A stretch of DNA of 64,000 bases. Source: Acanthopleura granulata. Lineage: Eukaryota; Mollusca; Polyplacophora; Chitonida; Chitonidae. The translations under genes were made by a program, and so were the position numbers. Numbering within the stretch: position 1 is the first letter of the stretch; each line of letters begins with the position of its first letter. Where the stretch lies: the NCBI GenBank assembly GCA_016165875.1, contig JABBOT010000002.1:2567540-2631539 (forward strand), in the 5' to 3' direction. The notes beneath the pieces were generated by a model. It worked only from the letters and a program-made list of their open reading frames with translations, was not told the DNA's origin and did not search any database. Shown in pieces: positions 1 through 13,225 of this stretch.

Positions 1-3000
1 GAAGCACCCATTCCCCCCTTGTCCTTTTGAAATTGTATCTGTTGCTAAGGTGTATGTATTTGTTACTCTGTTGCAAGTTGTGTAACATTGATCATTCTAA
101 GTACAAATAACTTGTCCTAAGGTCATCTGATATAATTTATTTCGCTTTAAATATGTATGGGTAAATTTTTGGTCATTTATGTCCAGTTGTGTTTGTTTAG
201 GTTTAGGTGGACAGAACATTTCTGGATTCGCTGGCTGGGTGATCCGAACTTTAAGATTTTGTGAAAACAGTTAGCCAGTCTGAAGAGATGCTACAAGTTG
301 ATCAAAAAATGTGTCAAATTACATATACCAAGTAAACAAACAAGGATGTTTTAAATTATTTACATTGTTACAGATAAAAACCTTGTAACAAAACTTTTGA
401 AGCAGAGAAATGGAAGCAGGTTTGAAGGTCATCTTGTAAGATATCTTTCTATATTCAAGCTGCCAGCTGGGTAAGATAGAGTGATGAAGAGCTTATACTG
501 TCGTGAGACACAAGTTTCATGTGAACTGGGTTAATCTGGACAGTTGATTCTGTCTTTTGTCAATATGCATAATTCCCCATACGTTATGGCCGGTTAGGTG
601 AAACCTATTCAAGGGTGACACCAGAGACTCTCACACCATCTGGCAAGCGTACTCTTCTTGATAGCTCTCACACACACACTGCTCACTCTCCAGGATTTTG
701 CCATGGTTTTGTGCTGAGATGAAAGCCCTGGTTATGTCATGGTATAACAAAAATGTCAGAATGGGTTGTGGTTTGGCGATTTTTTTCATCCATGTGGACG
801 CCTCTTGTCCTATAGAGGCTAAAAGTAGTTTTCTGCTGCTCCTGTTGACATTACGGACAGGACAGTACCCTCTTGTGTTCAAGATGGCAGATTACTGTAA
901 TTCTTCTAATCTTCGTAACACCCTATTTCAAATTTTGAATGCCAAAAAGATTTTTCTGTGTCATATTGAGGATTAATTTCTAAAGAAATCAAAAAAAAAA
1001 TTGTTTTGTTAAAAAATTTCTTATCAGATGTATCAGTGCGAGAAATGCATGTATAGATAAGGTGAGGATAAGACTTAGTACTCAACTCAGTCGCTAGAAC
1101 AGGCCTGGACTAGCCATGTTGACACAAGTATCAGCTTTTCATTGTGAACTAATATATTTCCCTTTCTGTTGTTACTAACAATGAGTGCAGTAAGCCCATT
1201 GATCTTCTGATACATCGCATTTGCGTTTATACTCATGTAGATGAATGAAATTGCTGATTTATTTCTCACACAACGTTGTGACTGTGAAGAAATTTATGGT
1301 ACTTATAATGACATCCGAGAAACCATTGCTCATATGAGACTACTGCCACCTTTGTTCAAATCCACATTTGTTTGTCAAGCGCGGATGAAATGAATTTAGC
1401 CACAGTTTATGGCTCATTGTACATGTGCCTGCAGTTAACTAGATGCAATATACATCAGCCTCTCCTGAGTATCACAACGTTTAAAAATTGATTTGATTGA
1501 AAAGAAAAAAAAATAGTGTACCAGTATATATGCATTAGTATGTTCAGGACTTACGTGTTGACGCCAATATGTATGAGATATATGTATGTGATAAACTTAC
1601 ATTGTGATTGCCACCTATTTGTAGACTGGTACTGTGTGGATATCATAAAAGATATTGCTTTAAAATGTCCGCCCTGAAACTCTTTTCAGAACCTCAAAAG
1701 GTGGATAGAGTAAAAAATGTTAATGATAAATCATAAATGACACTAATATACAAGTAGTCTTATGTAGTTCTAATATTAGATAAATGTACGTCATAGGTTT
1801 ACTTAACTGTGTTCAATTCCATTCTGTAAGCATTGTACAGGGATAACTACTTGGTCCGTGCGTTTTCAGGGATATATGCAAATTGTATGATCTAGCAGTA
1901 ATGGTTCAGGTTGCATTCAATTCCGGTTGAATGATTCATGTTAAATACCCATGGAATTTGATTCAAACCCATGGTTATTGTGCCAGAATATACTTTGAGG
2001 CACTCACACTTCAAATCCCGCTGAAACTTTTTTAGGCGTCTTTGAACTCTTCAGCTGAATGTTTACATTCTGTTGTTATGCTATTACTTCATAGACGTGT
2101 AAGCAGGCAGAAAAATGCAGTTAAAGCCTATTAGTTCAGGTGCCTGCGAGTGCACGCGAGTTAGGTTTGATCTCTATGGCTCTGCTCGAGACACTCATTG
2201 TCCTGTACTTGTATTTGTAAACAAGGGTGGGTTGGGGGAAAGTCTTTTAAAGAGAACATGCTTCATATGGGGTTTTGAAAGCTCAGTCTCAGGTTCTGCA
2301 TATTGTGACTGGTCGCACACATGTTTTGTGACCTTTCAGGCACTAAGTTTGTAGCTGTGAGAAAAATGTTTTTTGCTCTTTTCTTTTGTTGTGCATTTTT
2401 GTCAGTCAAATATGCTTCATTTTTAAGCTGTTATAAGGAGGTTTTTATTGTACACTTTTTGCCTCAAATTGGCCAGGGCATATTGTCATAGCTGTTGGAG
2501 GCAGTTTGTCCATCCGCCCGTCTGTCTGTTGCTTTGTAATTGCTATCACTTAAATACAAAGAACCAAGTTTACCAGGCTTGCATACCACATTTATACTAA
2601 AGCAACAGAAAAAAAACATATTCATTTTCTGTGATTCACATCAATGTTTTCAAGTCGTCCTGGGAATCATTTAAAGCTCTATTTTTGAGTGGCTTGCAAA
2701 CAAGATATTTTCTGAAGTTGGACATCAGACATGGGCATCTAGTGAAGTTGAAGAATCTTATTGCCTTTTACTGAGTATGACCTTCACTTATGTTTTTGCA
2801 GAGTTGTTGAGCCTGTATTACTATTTTCATTGCAAACACATTATCTCTTGTAATTTTGCACTACTGCGTGTCTCTATATTTACGTGCAGATAAATCATGT
2901 CACTCCTATTTTATCAGTGCAAAAGATATTTCATGTGGTTGATGCTGCCATGTTGGCCTATTTTCCTTAATTTTTTTTTTCTCTGTAAACATTAACACCT

Positions 3001-4307
3001 CTGGTAATATTTTAATAAGATAGAATTTAATTTAGGTTCATACAAATGTTTTTCAATGAGATACATACAGAACACATGGATTCAGAGGCAAAGAGTAGTT
3101 CATAAGTACAGAGATAACAAGCTTTCTTTCCTAGCTGGCAGGTATGTGATTATAAATTACCCCCACTTTTTCTTGTGCCCCCAGTAATCACATTGTTGTG
3201 TGGCGACAAGTCTTTTTTTGCTATGTTCTGCCCGTTTCGCAGGCATTCAGTTTCATAGCTTTTGTGGTGACCATTGATAAGGTATGATGTGCAGTGAACT
3301 GTGGCACAAAGCCAAGTTCACACCTGAAATTAATTCACTGGCATTAAATTGTTGTACAGATATTTCTTGATGTTTACACCAGATACTGTGAAGAAGTGAT
3401 TTTTTTACAAGCGTAACTTGACATGGGCACTGATGTGTATTGTGGGTAAACATGAAGAAGGTTACAGCAAGAACTTTTAAATAATTTAATGTTGTGAGGC
3501 CTGATAATCATTTGTGGTCTTTTTCTTTTTTTTTTTTGGGTAGCATTTATTTCACTTTGTATTGTAATTGCTAGTTGTGCGACCAAGAATACTGAAAATC
3601 AGAAGAAATTTGCTGGAATATTTTCATCCCTCCTTGTGATAAATTTGTACAAAGTGTCATTCATTTGATATGCTGCTATAAAGGCATGTGTTTTCTCCTA
3701 GTTAAATAAAATCAGAATAATTCTGCAGTAAATAAAAACAGCTGTAAGCCTTGGCTTAATTATGAGATGTTCCTTCAGGCAGTGAAAGTATTCGAATAAA
3801 AGTTGCATTTTGTCTTGGCATTATGACTTGATTGGAAACTGGTTCGGTGAGATTTTTTCACTTTATATATAAGAAGGTCACTTAGTGATGTATTGTTGTT
3901 CTTTTAAAAGATGAATTCAGTATACATGCACCATTTTTCTAAGAATAAATGCTCTTGTTGTGGCTGTTTATGATTATGTCAGAATGGAACGTATCAATCA
4001 CCATAAAGAGCTGGCAGCTTGTCCATTAATCATTTCTTAAGGATATTCTGAAATTAAAATTCTTCAGTGACATTTGTTTGTCTTTGGTCTATTTTTATCA
4101 TCAAAACATTGACTGCGAAAACTAAAAGTGGGTTTTCTTAATGGATTTTTAAATGATTGTGATTCTTTATGTAATTAATGCCTTGAAGTGAACTGTTCAA
4201 GTGTGTGTTTGATGATCTCACTACTTATGAGAGCACACATCATAATATCATCAGCATTTATCAGTGAAATTACTTACCTTTAAAGGTATTAACCTTAAAG
4301 ACCTGTC
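1..4307. other. Upstream flank, no recognisable gene
   Basis: AT-rich sequence without any exon I can defend on either strand. The longest open frames are under 100 codons, lack splice-site or domain support, and look like chance. There are poly-A/T runs and AATAAA-like words (for example near 3703), so part of it could be the 3' UTR of an upstream gene, but nothing here proves that. Confidence 0.5.
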
Positions 4308-4393
4308 TGCCTTTCTCCACCCATAAGTTTGATCGTCACCATTTAACTGAAATATTCTTGAGCTCAACATAAAACACCAACCAATTGTAAATA
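4308..4393 (+). repeat. SINE 3' tail fragment
   Basis: This fragment carries the tail shared by the other SINE copies in the window: an 'accatttaactgaaatattcttgag' stretch followed by 'cataaaacaccaaccaatt'. The tRNA-like head is absent, so it is a 5'-truncated or decayed copy. Confidence 0.6.
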
Positions 4394-5925
4394 CATAAAC
4401 TTTCATATATATAATACACAATAACGGTTACTTTTTAAAAGTGCCTATTGACCAAGTGAAACTATTTGGGCAAGTAGCAGCATGATGAGAGAAATGCTTG
4501 GCTAATGGATGCTCCCTCTCTTTTTTATTTTGACCATGAAACCACAGTGTAAGTGGAAGTCTTCAAATAACAATTAAAATCAAATCAAACTCTTTTTTTC
4601 TTCATCACAATACAATGTAGGCATCAGAGACCTGGTTTGTGCCCCTTAAGCCATGGTCATATCAACCCATAAATAAATAACTTACTTGATCTACATATAT
4701 TAAGGTCTTGTCTCTTTGTCAGACAAACATCATCATGTAATGGGTTTTTGAACTTTTTCTTCTGTCTCTACTTGATAATGTTTATAAAATACTAGTATCT
4801 ATTGGTCTGTGCCGTGCTCCATTTGTTAAACAAAGCATTTCATGAACCACTGTTAAAACCCACTCCACTCCCTGCATCCAGGCTATAAGCATGGCCAGGC
4901 CTGAAAGGTAATATACAAGGGGCAGACATGCAGATGGAGACACAAGAAACTAAATTAATAGTTTAATAATCCACTTTCAGGTTAGTACAATATGTATTGA
5001 AGCCCTAAGTGAAGGATAAAAAAGAGTAAATGGGTAAATATTTTTTCAGATGTATCAGTGGTCAGAAGTCTGTCTTGTCCAAAAAGAACAAAAAACAGTT
5101 TTTTGGGTATCTTTTTTTTTTTTTTTTGCTGGGGCATGTTGTTAGCACGTGTGACAATGTATATATTGTTGTTAGTGTCCTCCTTAAAAGAAACTATTAT
5201 GAGGAAAAAATATAGGTCCTTGGGGAAAAAAAACTGATAGCCAAAAGATCTGACTGCTTTAACATTTGCTGGTTTTACCTGTGTCAGTTAACATGGTTAC
5301 AGGTATACTCAAATGGTTGGAATAGGTTTTACCCTCTGTGAGTTCAGTTTGTCAGTGTGATGTGCAGGCAGGGATTGTCTTGAACACTTTTGTTGCCTCA
5401 AATCCCTCCAGCCCACTGTTGTATCCTTAATCTTCAGTTTCCTGTGTCCTAGATGGACGTTTTTGAAGCAATTTATCATGATATGCTATGATACTGGTGA
5501 TCATAGGTCCCAGTTGTCAAGGTTACACTTATATCAGCACCCTACTCGCGTTATTGTCCATTGTGAAATTGTTGGGTGTTACCACTAGATGTAAAGAAGC
5601 AGTCACTTAGGGTTACAGAACATGCTGACTTCATGGCTCAACTACTCAAATGGATACCTATTGAAAAGGCGGTGCTTTGCTTAAAATTTACGTAGTTATG
5701 CCCCTTTTAGTGTGATGCGTTTGTTTGCCATTATTTTATTTTGAGAACTGCTTAACTTTTGAGTTGGGTTTGAGTAGGGCAGTGCTGCTGGTTTTGATCA
5801 GGAACAATGAAATCTGGTGTGGCAGGCATATCTTAAGGGGTTAAAACCCTTATTGTGAAATGTAATATATTATGCAGATGAGCAGATGTCAATTAACCAT
5901 TGTTTCAGTTCATTATCATGATATA

Positions 5926-6194
5926 GGTGTGGCCGAGGAAGTTAGCACAAAAAGCACAGCATAATAACACAAAAGCCTATCACCAATGCGCACGGTGTGC
6001 ATTCAAGTCCAGCTCATGCTGGCTTCATCTTCAGTTGTACTTGCAAAGGTCTGCCAGCAACCTGTGAATGATCAGTGGTCGTGGGTTTGCCCAGGGCTCT
6101 GCCCAGTGCCCTCCCACCATAATGCGGGTCGGCATCATATAAGTGAAATTTTATTGAGCACAGCATTAAACACCAATCAACTCAAATCAAATCA
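5926..6194 (+). repeat. tRNA-derived SINE, near full length
   Basis: The best-preserved SINE copy here. The head starts at 'ggtgtggccgaggaagtta' and has a box-B-like 'gtgcattcaagtccagctc'. A conserved body follows ('ctgccagcaacctgtg', 'gggctctgcccagtgccctcccaccataatg'-type words), and it ends in 'gcattaaacaccaatcaa' with a (TCAAA)n-like tail. Copies at 11719, 45396, 46513 and 59567 share these blocks. It resembles V-SINE/RUDI-type elements known from molluscs; that family name is an inference. Confidence 0.75.
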
Positions 6195-6799
6195 CTGTCT
6201 GAATCAAGTTTGTTGTTTGGCCATGACATGTATGCTACATTTAACTCTCTCAGCCATTGCTAAAATTCAGTGACAAGATTTCTTTACTGTGGCTTAAAAG
6301 ATTAAATTTAACTGTGATTTACGGTCTGATGAGCCTTATAGTACACATTAATTGTTAGCAGATTGCTGATCATTAATTTCATTGTTTCATTCGAGATTAA
6401 TTGTTTAAACGGCATGTCTTCTTCTGGGGAAAAGGTCTGTTTGTTTATATAATTAGTATTAGAAACAAAGTGAACTGACATTATTCTCTCCTCACACTCG
6501 TCTGGCATATTGGGTGAAGCATTAAGAAATATGTCTGCATAGCGTGTAAGTGCGTGACTGTAACTAAGACCTTGTGCGTTTGGGTGGAGTGGGAGTGTTT
6601 ATAAGGTGATAGCTTCTGATGTCATAGGCTTTCAGCGAGCTTTTCTACAGGGACAGAATTAGCCTTTGTGAAACAGTACACATATTCTCAAAGCTTCTGG
6701 GGATAGCCCTTTCATACCACCTTGTGGGGTTCTATGTGTGTGTCTATCATGTATACTGTATTTAATCTAAGCATTCACTCGAATATTGCATTTTTTAGT
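6195..6799. other. Noncoding flank between repeats
   Basis: No exon, RNA gene or named repeat recognised. Small open frames on both strands have no supporting splice sites or domain similarity. Confidence 0.4.
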
Positions 6800-6955
6800 G
6801 GCAAACATGTAAAATATTACTTTCGGTGCAAAAACTTATCACTCTAACATCCAATCAAACCTCAGAACACCTTATTTTCTTAGAGCAACAGAAACTTTGA
6901 ATGACTTAGTCATGGGTAAAATTTTAAGTCATATACCATCCTGGATGTCCCCTTT
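6800..6955 (+). repeat. Unclassified dispersed repeat, copy 1
   Basis: One of at least six diverged copies in the window of an element I cannot name. Shared words in this copy are 'attactttcggtgcaaaaactt', 'caaacctcagaacacctta', 'gaatgacttagtcatgggtaaaatttta' (read as blocks) and 'agtcatatacc'. Other + copies are near 9675, 14010 and 17050; reverse copies are near 37528 and 48060. Confidence 0.55.
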
Positions 6956-7356
6956 CACATATGCTTAACATACGTCATACGACTGAATCATCCAGAAAAA
7001 AATAGGCTGATGAACAAATACGCGTCTGTCACAAGTTCATCATTTTTGATTGACAGTTTATACTAACAGGTAAAACAAAAAATACCCTAAGCCAAATAGA
7101 AATACTCAATTTTTTCTAAAACCTTGGATAGGTATATTCATGTCATGAACAGTCTTTGCAATAAATCGTTATATAGTTATGTAGTCTGGTGTAATGACTT
7201 CTGAAACTGAAAACTATATTTAAACTAAAAAAGTTGAAAATAAGTTAAGTAGAGCTGACCAAAGCAAACCTCACATGTTGTCATGAGCCAGTCTGCACCA
7301 CTGTAATCTTTAATCCTCACTGGAAAACAACTATCACATTTCACCTGTTGCTGTAC

Positions 7357-7402
7357 ATACATATATATATATATATATATATAGATATATACATACATAC
7401 AT
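7357..7402. repeat. (TA)n/(CATA)n microsatellite
   Basis: A run of TA dinucleotides flanked on both sides by CATA units, about 46 bases long, lying just upstream of the CpG-richer 5' region of the gene. Confidence 0.9.
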
Positions 7403-8605
7403 TCACCTGGTATTTAAGAGAAGGCAAAAGCAGGTCAGTGAAAGTATTTTATTTATCTACGGAAGGACATGGACGGGTTCAGACACTATGCGGATCTGGG
7501 GGTGAGACACAAGCGCTATAGTACGGCGAGTGACCTATACCTATAGACACATATTCTGCGGAACACATCCCGTCATTGTGCTGTGAACAGTGGCACAGTG
7601 CGTTACTGAACAGCTCTGGGCTCTAGGTTATACTAGGTACCTGGGCAGTATATAGCCTGGTCACACTTCAACTACTTCGTCATATCATGTTTCCATATTT
7701 CTTTCACAGTTTTTTTTTTCTTACGTATTTTTTCATATTCTCCATGACAGCTCGCTCATTGAGTGAATGAAGGGATCTTTTTTTTTTTTTTTTTTGTCTA
7801 TTTTCTTCACTTGACGAAGCTGATATGAAAAGTTTTGAAGAAGGACGTAAATCAAAAAGAAGCCAGGTGAGAAGTGAGTGGTTGTAAATGCACATGTGTG
7901 GTATAATACACATCCTGGTCCTCCTCACAACCTCTGAGGTCAGCACCTGAAGGTGCAGTTCTACATCACTGATTTGCATGAAATTTCCACTAAGCTCAGG
8001 TAGAGTGACTTAACACAATCGGGTGAAGCTCGGATACCTGGCTTATTTGTGTTTACTGGCCTTCAAGAGAGTGCTGCACAGTCATAGCCATGAGTTGGCT
8101 GGCCACTGAGAAGGCCCAGGATAAACATATGGACAGGTGTGAGAGGAATGTCGCTAAGGATTTGCTGCTGTTGACAGCTAGCTGAGGCCTGTTCTGGCAG
8201 AGCTACCTGTTGAGGACAGTGGAGGTAGCCAGGACTAAGCCAGGCCCAACACCCAGGCTCCTGCTTTCTCCCCCCACCAGTTCAACAAGGTACAGCCAGC
8301 CAGGTATACCACACTCCTAACTCGCCTAGCTTTGATGTTGACGCATAGACGACACCTGTAATTATTGCTGCTGGTACCTGGATCATACACCTTAACGTGT
8401 CCACTCGAAAGTACCTTGTGGCACCTGCTGGACTGGGAAATTTCATTTTCGTTTCATTTCATTTCATTTCATGTTTATGGGATGAGTCAGTTTTATAAGG
8501 ATGTGGATCAGTGAGTGTGTATATCTTGTAATGTATTGCAACATGCTTTACCTGTAAGTTACCTGGACTTTTACCTGTGTATATATCTGAGATGTTGTAA
8601 CAGTG
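7403..8605 (+). other. Putative 5' region / 5' UTR of the ARHGAP20-like gene
   Basis: Sequence immediately upstream of the first coding exon. Part of it (about 7470-7620) is richer in CG dinucleotides than the flank, as often near animal promoters. A short ATG frame at 7469-7501 ends at a plausible donor (GGG|GTGAGA). A pyrimidine-rich acceptor-like site ends near 8280. A (TTTCA)n run lies at 8440-8472. In-frame TGA stops lie just before the chosen ATG. Transcription start and any 5' UTR introns cannot be fixed from sequence alone. Confidence 0.35.
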
Positions 8606-9400
8606 ATGAGTTCAGGAATGTTCAGCAGGAAGATAGTGGTGCCTCGCCCCCAACTCCCAGAGGGTGAAGTGAGTGTTGGGAGGGGTTCCCCCAGGGAGGG
8701 GCTGAAGGGTAGCCCCAGCCTGATCCCCAGGTGTGAATCTCAAGACAGCCTGAGGGGCACGCGAGATAGTGGCTTAGCTGATATGATGGCTGATCCTGCA
8801 TTTGTAGCCATGTTAGATGTAGATGTGGATTTAGACTGCGAGATGAACTCCTCTTTTGAGTCCTTCGATATTTTGGAATCCCCTGCCAGCCAAAGTGATG
8901 GCCAGATTGTCTCTCACAGCCAAGGGACGACTACCAGTGAGCTGGAAGAGACAAGGCAGCCGACGGTAGCCAAGAAAAAACACTACAGAAAAAGGGCAGC
9001 CCCTAAACCGCCGATCCCTGCCAATAGTCAGGGATCAACAGACTCTGAAAACTGGGTGGTAGTCAACACCAGTGAGAGTGAATCGTTAAACCTGCTGTCA
9101 GTGCCAGGCGCGCCGGGGTTAGGGTCAGCACTTAAATCCGTGAAGGACACCGGTGGTCAATCGCCTGTCTCGGGCTCCCCTAACCAATCCCCGCGCAGTA
9201 GACCTAAGTCTTTACACCTCAAACTGCCCAACTTCATGCAGTCACCTAAGAATAAGCACATGAGGAAAAATTCCAAACACGAGAAAAAGAAAGAGGAGAA
9301 AAGAAATCGCAAATATGGTACTCAAGAATTTCTCGACACGAAGGATTGTTTGTTTGTTTGTTTACCTGATGAACTTAATCAGGCAGGAACTGAATTTGAG
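8606..9400 (+). CDS. ARHGAP20: ARHGAP20-like protein, first coding exon (N-terminal region)
   Basis: A 265-codon open exon, much longer and more GC-rich than background, ending in a strong donor (GAG|GTGAGT) in phase 0. The first ATG after an in-frame TGA is at 8606; a GTG just upstream is not a credible start. It encodes a probably disordered, Ser/Pro-rich region with no named fold: an acidic patch at about residues 67-90, a basic then proline-rich segment (KKKHYRKRAAPKPPIP, 123-138) that could bind SH3 domains, many SP sites, and a strongly basic stretch at 216-236. I recognise no domain. It is assigned to the downstream gene by strand, phase and the lack of any other gene between, although the next confident exon is 27 kb away. 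A tetranucleotide (TTTG) run sits inside the reading frame at codons 247-253. It is good as coding sequence, less sure as part of this gene. Confidence 0.7.
9346..9363 (+). repeat. (TTTG)n microsatellite inside coding exon
   Basis: About four and a half TTTG units lie within the reading frame of the first coding exon, encoding the CLFVCL segment. The unit length is not a multiple of three, so slippage by one unit would shift the frame. Confidence 0.85.
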
Positions 9401-9674
9401 GTGAGTTACTCTAAAATTTATATGTTCGCTGCTCTACAGGTATTTCTTAACATTTCATTTAGACTGTGAAAATTAATGTGCACCTAGTACCTAGGAAGAG
9501 GATTTCTCACAACTCTTTAGTTTCGGCCTGACATCGGTGTGTGGGTGTATAGTTTATATTAGGATGTGGTGGTTTATAGGAGATTCCTGAGTAGGATGTG
9601 CAGGTGTTTTTCATCTAATAGACTTGTACCATTCTTCAGATTGTCTTTTCTGTCTGGTTAAGTAATCCTATCCT

Positions 9675-9930
9675 GAAAGTTTATTTAGCAGAATACGCCA
9701 AAGGGCCTAAGGCCCTGCCCCCAAAATTACATTTTATAGGCAAATTAATGTCTTGTATTATTACTATTGATCGTAAAACTTACATTTTTCATCCTACTTT
9801 CCAAGCAAACCTCCAAACAACTTCTTAAAATCAGCAGAATTCTCGGAATGAGGAGAAGTTAGCAGCTTTTTGATGGATGACATTTTAGGTCATTTACTCC
9901 GTGTTACCGACGGTCTAAGGCACATGATGC
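9675..9930 (+). repeat. Unclassified dispersed repeat, copy 2
   Basis: Shares with the copies at 6800 and 14010 the blocks 'cctactttccaagcaaacctc', 'cttcttaaaatcagcagaa', 'ctcggaatgaggagaa' and 'gatgacattttaggtcattt'. Confidence 0.6.
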
Positions 9931-11718
9931 TGCTTTTCAAAAGTATGAAAGAAACAGTGTAGGATTATTCGGCTTCATTTCACGCCAACATGGAGTATTA
10001 ACTATGACATGTTCTTAGTGTAATCCGTACACACGTAATTGTGATGATGTTGTACTTAGAGGATTAATGTTTTCCAACCTCAGATCAGGGGAAACTAAAG
10101 CCATTGTCTTGGGTGTCAAACTATTCTGTTACAAGTTAAGATTTGTTAGGGTTATCTTGTAGCAAGTGAGCCGTCTATCATCGCACAAGAATATGTGGAA
10201 ACTTTTGACGCGTTGCTGGTGTTTAGGGTTAATATGCAAATATTTACAAAGTAACTTTTTATACTAATAGGTAGAGGATATATCAGTAATATTACTATGC
10301 ATGAACTCTTTTTTTTTTCTGTATGGTTTGTATTTAACTCCTAGCACAGTGAAGCGTAACTGTGGTAACTTGTCATGTGAAGACTTGACAGCACGAAGGT
10401 GACTTCTGTGATGATCTCACCACGCCCGTCTCATAACTGTACCGTTTGTGTAGGAGATATCTTCCCCTCGTTCCCAGCCAACGGCCTGCCCCTTTTTTTT
10501 CTCTGATCGAGCATCTCTATACATCTTCGTTCTGCACATTGTGTGCAGAGATACCTGCCTGTAAATTATACAGGTACATGTATCTAACAGATAACTCTCT
10601 CAGCAAGTTTCTTTTCCTCAGTGAAGGTGTAACATTGTCTTCTTATATTTATTAACGCCATATCTCTGCAGGTTTTTAATTCTGCATCTGGTAGTCAGAC
10701 ATATCATCAAAGATAAACATTCCATCGTGTTAACTGTTTGTCCTTGATGCTGCTAACAGCCAGTGTGTTAAGTACGCCGTATGTGGTGTGAAAAAAGGGA
10801 TTGATGGCTAAGTGCTGTATGGCAGTCTAGAAAGAAGAAAGTTGTATTATGCAGCTATGTGAAACAGATTGCTGATACGTTGATAAACAAACAAAGCCGA
10901 TGGCATTTTTAATAGTTGTGTACATAATGGTTGACTGACTGCTAACACAGGTAGCTTACGTATAGATCAAGGAAAAACTTCAGGTGTGTTTGACAAGGTG
11001 ATAATCTGGCTGCATGTACAAAAACTGCGAGACAGACATGGTTTGAAATGTCAGCTCTTACACCGCTTCATGTGTCACCAGGTCCTCACCCCTTCCACCG
11101 TCTTGCTTTCCTGTGCACCCCAAACAGGGGTGCTGTTTTCTGGACACTTCTAAATGTGAACATCTGGAGCCCTGTAGAAGGGCTGAAATTCATGCAACAT
11201 CAGAAGCTCTATTTTGTGTGGATGGCCTAGAAATATGACCATTATGTAATCACAGCCCAGAGAGAAGACATGTTTTCATGGGACTCATATTTTAATCAAA
11301 CATTCAAGTGATCATTTTTGAAATTAAAAGTGATGTTACCTGTCACCATCAAATTTACATTGCTATTCACAATGTCTCTTAACTTAGCAAAATCCCTTCT
11401 GTGAAATTAATTAATGAGAGAACACTGTCGTTTGGTTATAACATAATTGAAATTGCAAGTGACGTTTCCAAAAGAAAAAAGCCGGTTCTCTCTGTTGTGA
11501 AGACGGAAGCCCATCATTATGATAGTATCCAGTGTCGGGTAGGTTAGACCTTGTGTCCAGAGGTCTTTCTTATGCTGTTTGGAGGATTTAAGTGCAGGTG
11601 TGATTCATGATGGTGGCCAGAGGATTTGAGCTGTGGTGATGAGGAGTTTAAGGTTTGTTCCCATGAGATTACCGTTTCTGCCCACAGTTTCACAGCCCAA
11701 AAGAATTGAAAATGTATT

Positions 11719-11885
11719 ACCCCCGTGGCCAAGGAGTTAGTGTGCTTGCAGAGCACAATGGCCGTGGGAGCCTCTCACCAGTGCGGTTGGTGTGAGTTCA
11801 AGTCCAGCTCATGCAGTCTGCAGATCTTTGTGGGTTTTGCCCCAGGTTCTGCTCAGTTTTGTCCTACCATGATGTAGCCTAGCAA
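11719..11885 (+). repeat. tRNA-derived SINE, 3'-truncated
   Basis: The head is well preserved: 'cccccgtggccaaggagtta', then 'ggtgtgagttcaagtccagc' with a box-B-like core. The body words 'gtctgcagatctttgtgg', 'ccaggttctgctcag' and 'ctaccatgatg' follow. The 'aaacaccaatcaa' tail is missing. Same family as 5926. Confidence 0.7.
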
Positions 11886-12898
11886 ATTCAAAAGCACTTC
11901 ATCAATACTTATGCCTGAATTTGAAAATAAAAGCAGTATGAGTACACAGTTTCATGAGTGTAAAGGTTTTAATCAGGGTGTGATGTGTGTATTTTATATA
12001 ATAAATCAAACATGCCCCCTGGTAACTGTGAAAAGAAGAGAAAAAAAAAAAGAAAACCAAGAACAGGTCACAGAATTACAATAACATCAGTTGTTGTTCA
12101 GTTCCGCGGCACTTTGGACGTTAGCTAATTGTTTATGTAGCTCTCACGGCTAATCCGTCTCTGTAGGTTGACTGGGTATCCTGAGCGTTCTTATTTAAGT
12201 TAAATAGGAGCTTGACAGTTGTCTCTCCATTGTGTCCGAGTAAACAAGAGCTGTTTATTGTTTGCCGCTAAGCCGCCGTTTGCCAAAAATGTTAAATTAG
12301 CGACTCGACCCAGGTTCATTCATCATACTTTAGGGTTTGTCAGACCACAATGGGGCTTTATTATTACGAACGCTTCTGAAAAAAGGGTATTAGGACAAGA
12401 CATACCAACTCTTGTCTTCTCCGCATACATTCTTTAGGAGATAGAGAACAGTGTAATTCTGAGATTCTTAGGAGCAGTTGTGAATGAGCTGAATCAATCT
12501 CAACAGAATAGGGAAATTAATAAGTCTTCGTGAAAGGCGAAGAATTTTTTTTTTTTTTTTTTATTTGTCATTAAAGGATTAGTGTTCAGTTAATGGAGTG
12601 TTATACACCGCTATAATCATTTTTTGTGGGATATAGAATTCATAAGGCACATACTTCAGCTCTCAGATATCTCAGGTCTGAAATAATAGTCTTTATTTCA
12701 ACATAGAATGATTCACAACATGTTCTTCAAGGCCTCTGTGTACTCCAGCTGGATTACCGTGAAAAAGTGAATCTGTGCGTGGTTATCATGTTTCCTAGCC
12801 GACTGAACTGAAGAGTTATATAAGCTTACTCTACACCAAGAGTAATCTTCAGTTTTGAGACAAACTGGATCATGTTGATCAGATTCATGTGCTTATCC

Positions 12899-13225
12899 TT
12901 ATTATTACAGACTAAATTGTGACTGGAATCATGTGTCATGGGAACTATCTGAGCTCATTATTACAAACTGAATCATGACTGGAATCATGTGTCATGGGAA
13001 CTGTCCAAGCTCATTATTACAAACTGAATCATGACTGGTATCGTGTCATGGGAACTGTCCAAGCTCATTATTACAAACTGAATCATGACAGGAATCATGT
13101 GTCATGGAATTGTCCAAGCTCATTATTACAAACTAAATCATGACTAGAATCATGTGTCATGGGAACTGTCCAAGCTCATTATTACAAACTGAATCATGAC
13201 TATTAAGGTTCATATGTCGTGGAAA
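12899..13225 (+). repeat. 56-bp minisatellite, about 5.5 copies
   Basis: A tandem array with a unit of about 56 bases containing 'gaatcatgtgtcatggg', 'aactgtccaagctcattatt' and 'acaaactgaatcatgact'. Copies differ by a few substitutions and small deletions; the edges are more diverged. Confidence 0.85.

Noticed and set aside
7469..7501. Short ATG frame ending at GGG|GTGAGA, possible earlier first coding exon
   Set aside because: Spliced to the acceptor-like site at 8603 it meets an immediate TGA, and 11 codons are too few to support; kept only as part of the putative 5' region.
10150..10252. Frame containing AQEYVETFDALL, which resembles a DH CR1 helix
   Set aside because: No acceptor/donor pair gives a compatible phase and the similarity is a few residues; likely over-reading.
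11386..11538. Open stretch ending at CGG|GTAGGT in phase 0, another possible DH exon
   Set aside because: No usable acceptor in the same phase with DH-like content, AT-rich codons and no convincing alignment.
11790..11820. tRNA-like box B (gagttcaagtcc)
   Set aside because: Part of the SINE head at 11719; no cloverleaf or acceptor stem of a true tRNA gene.
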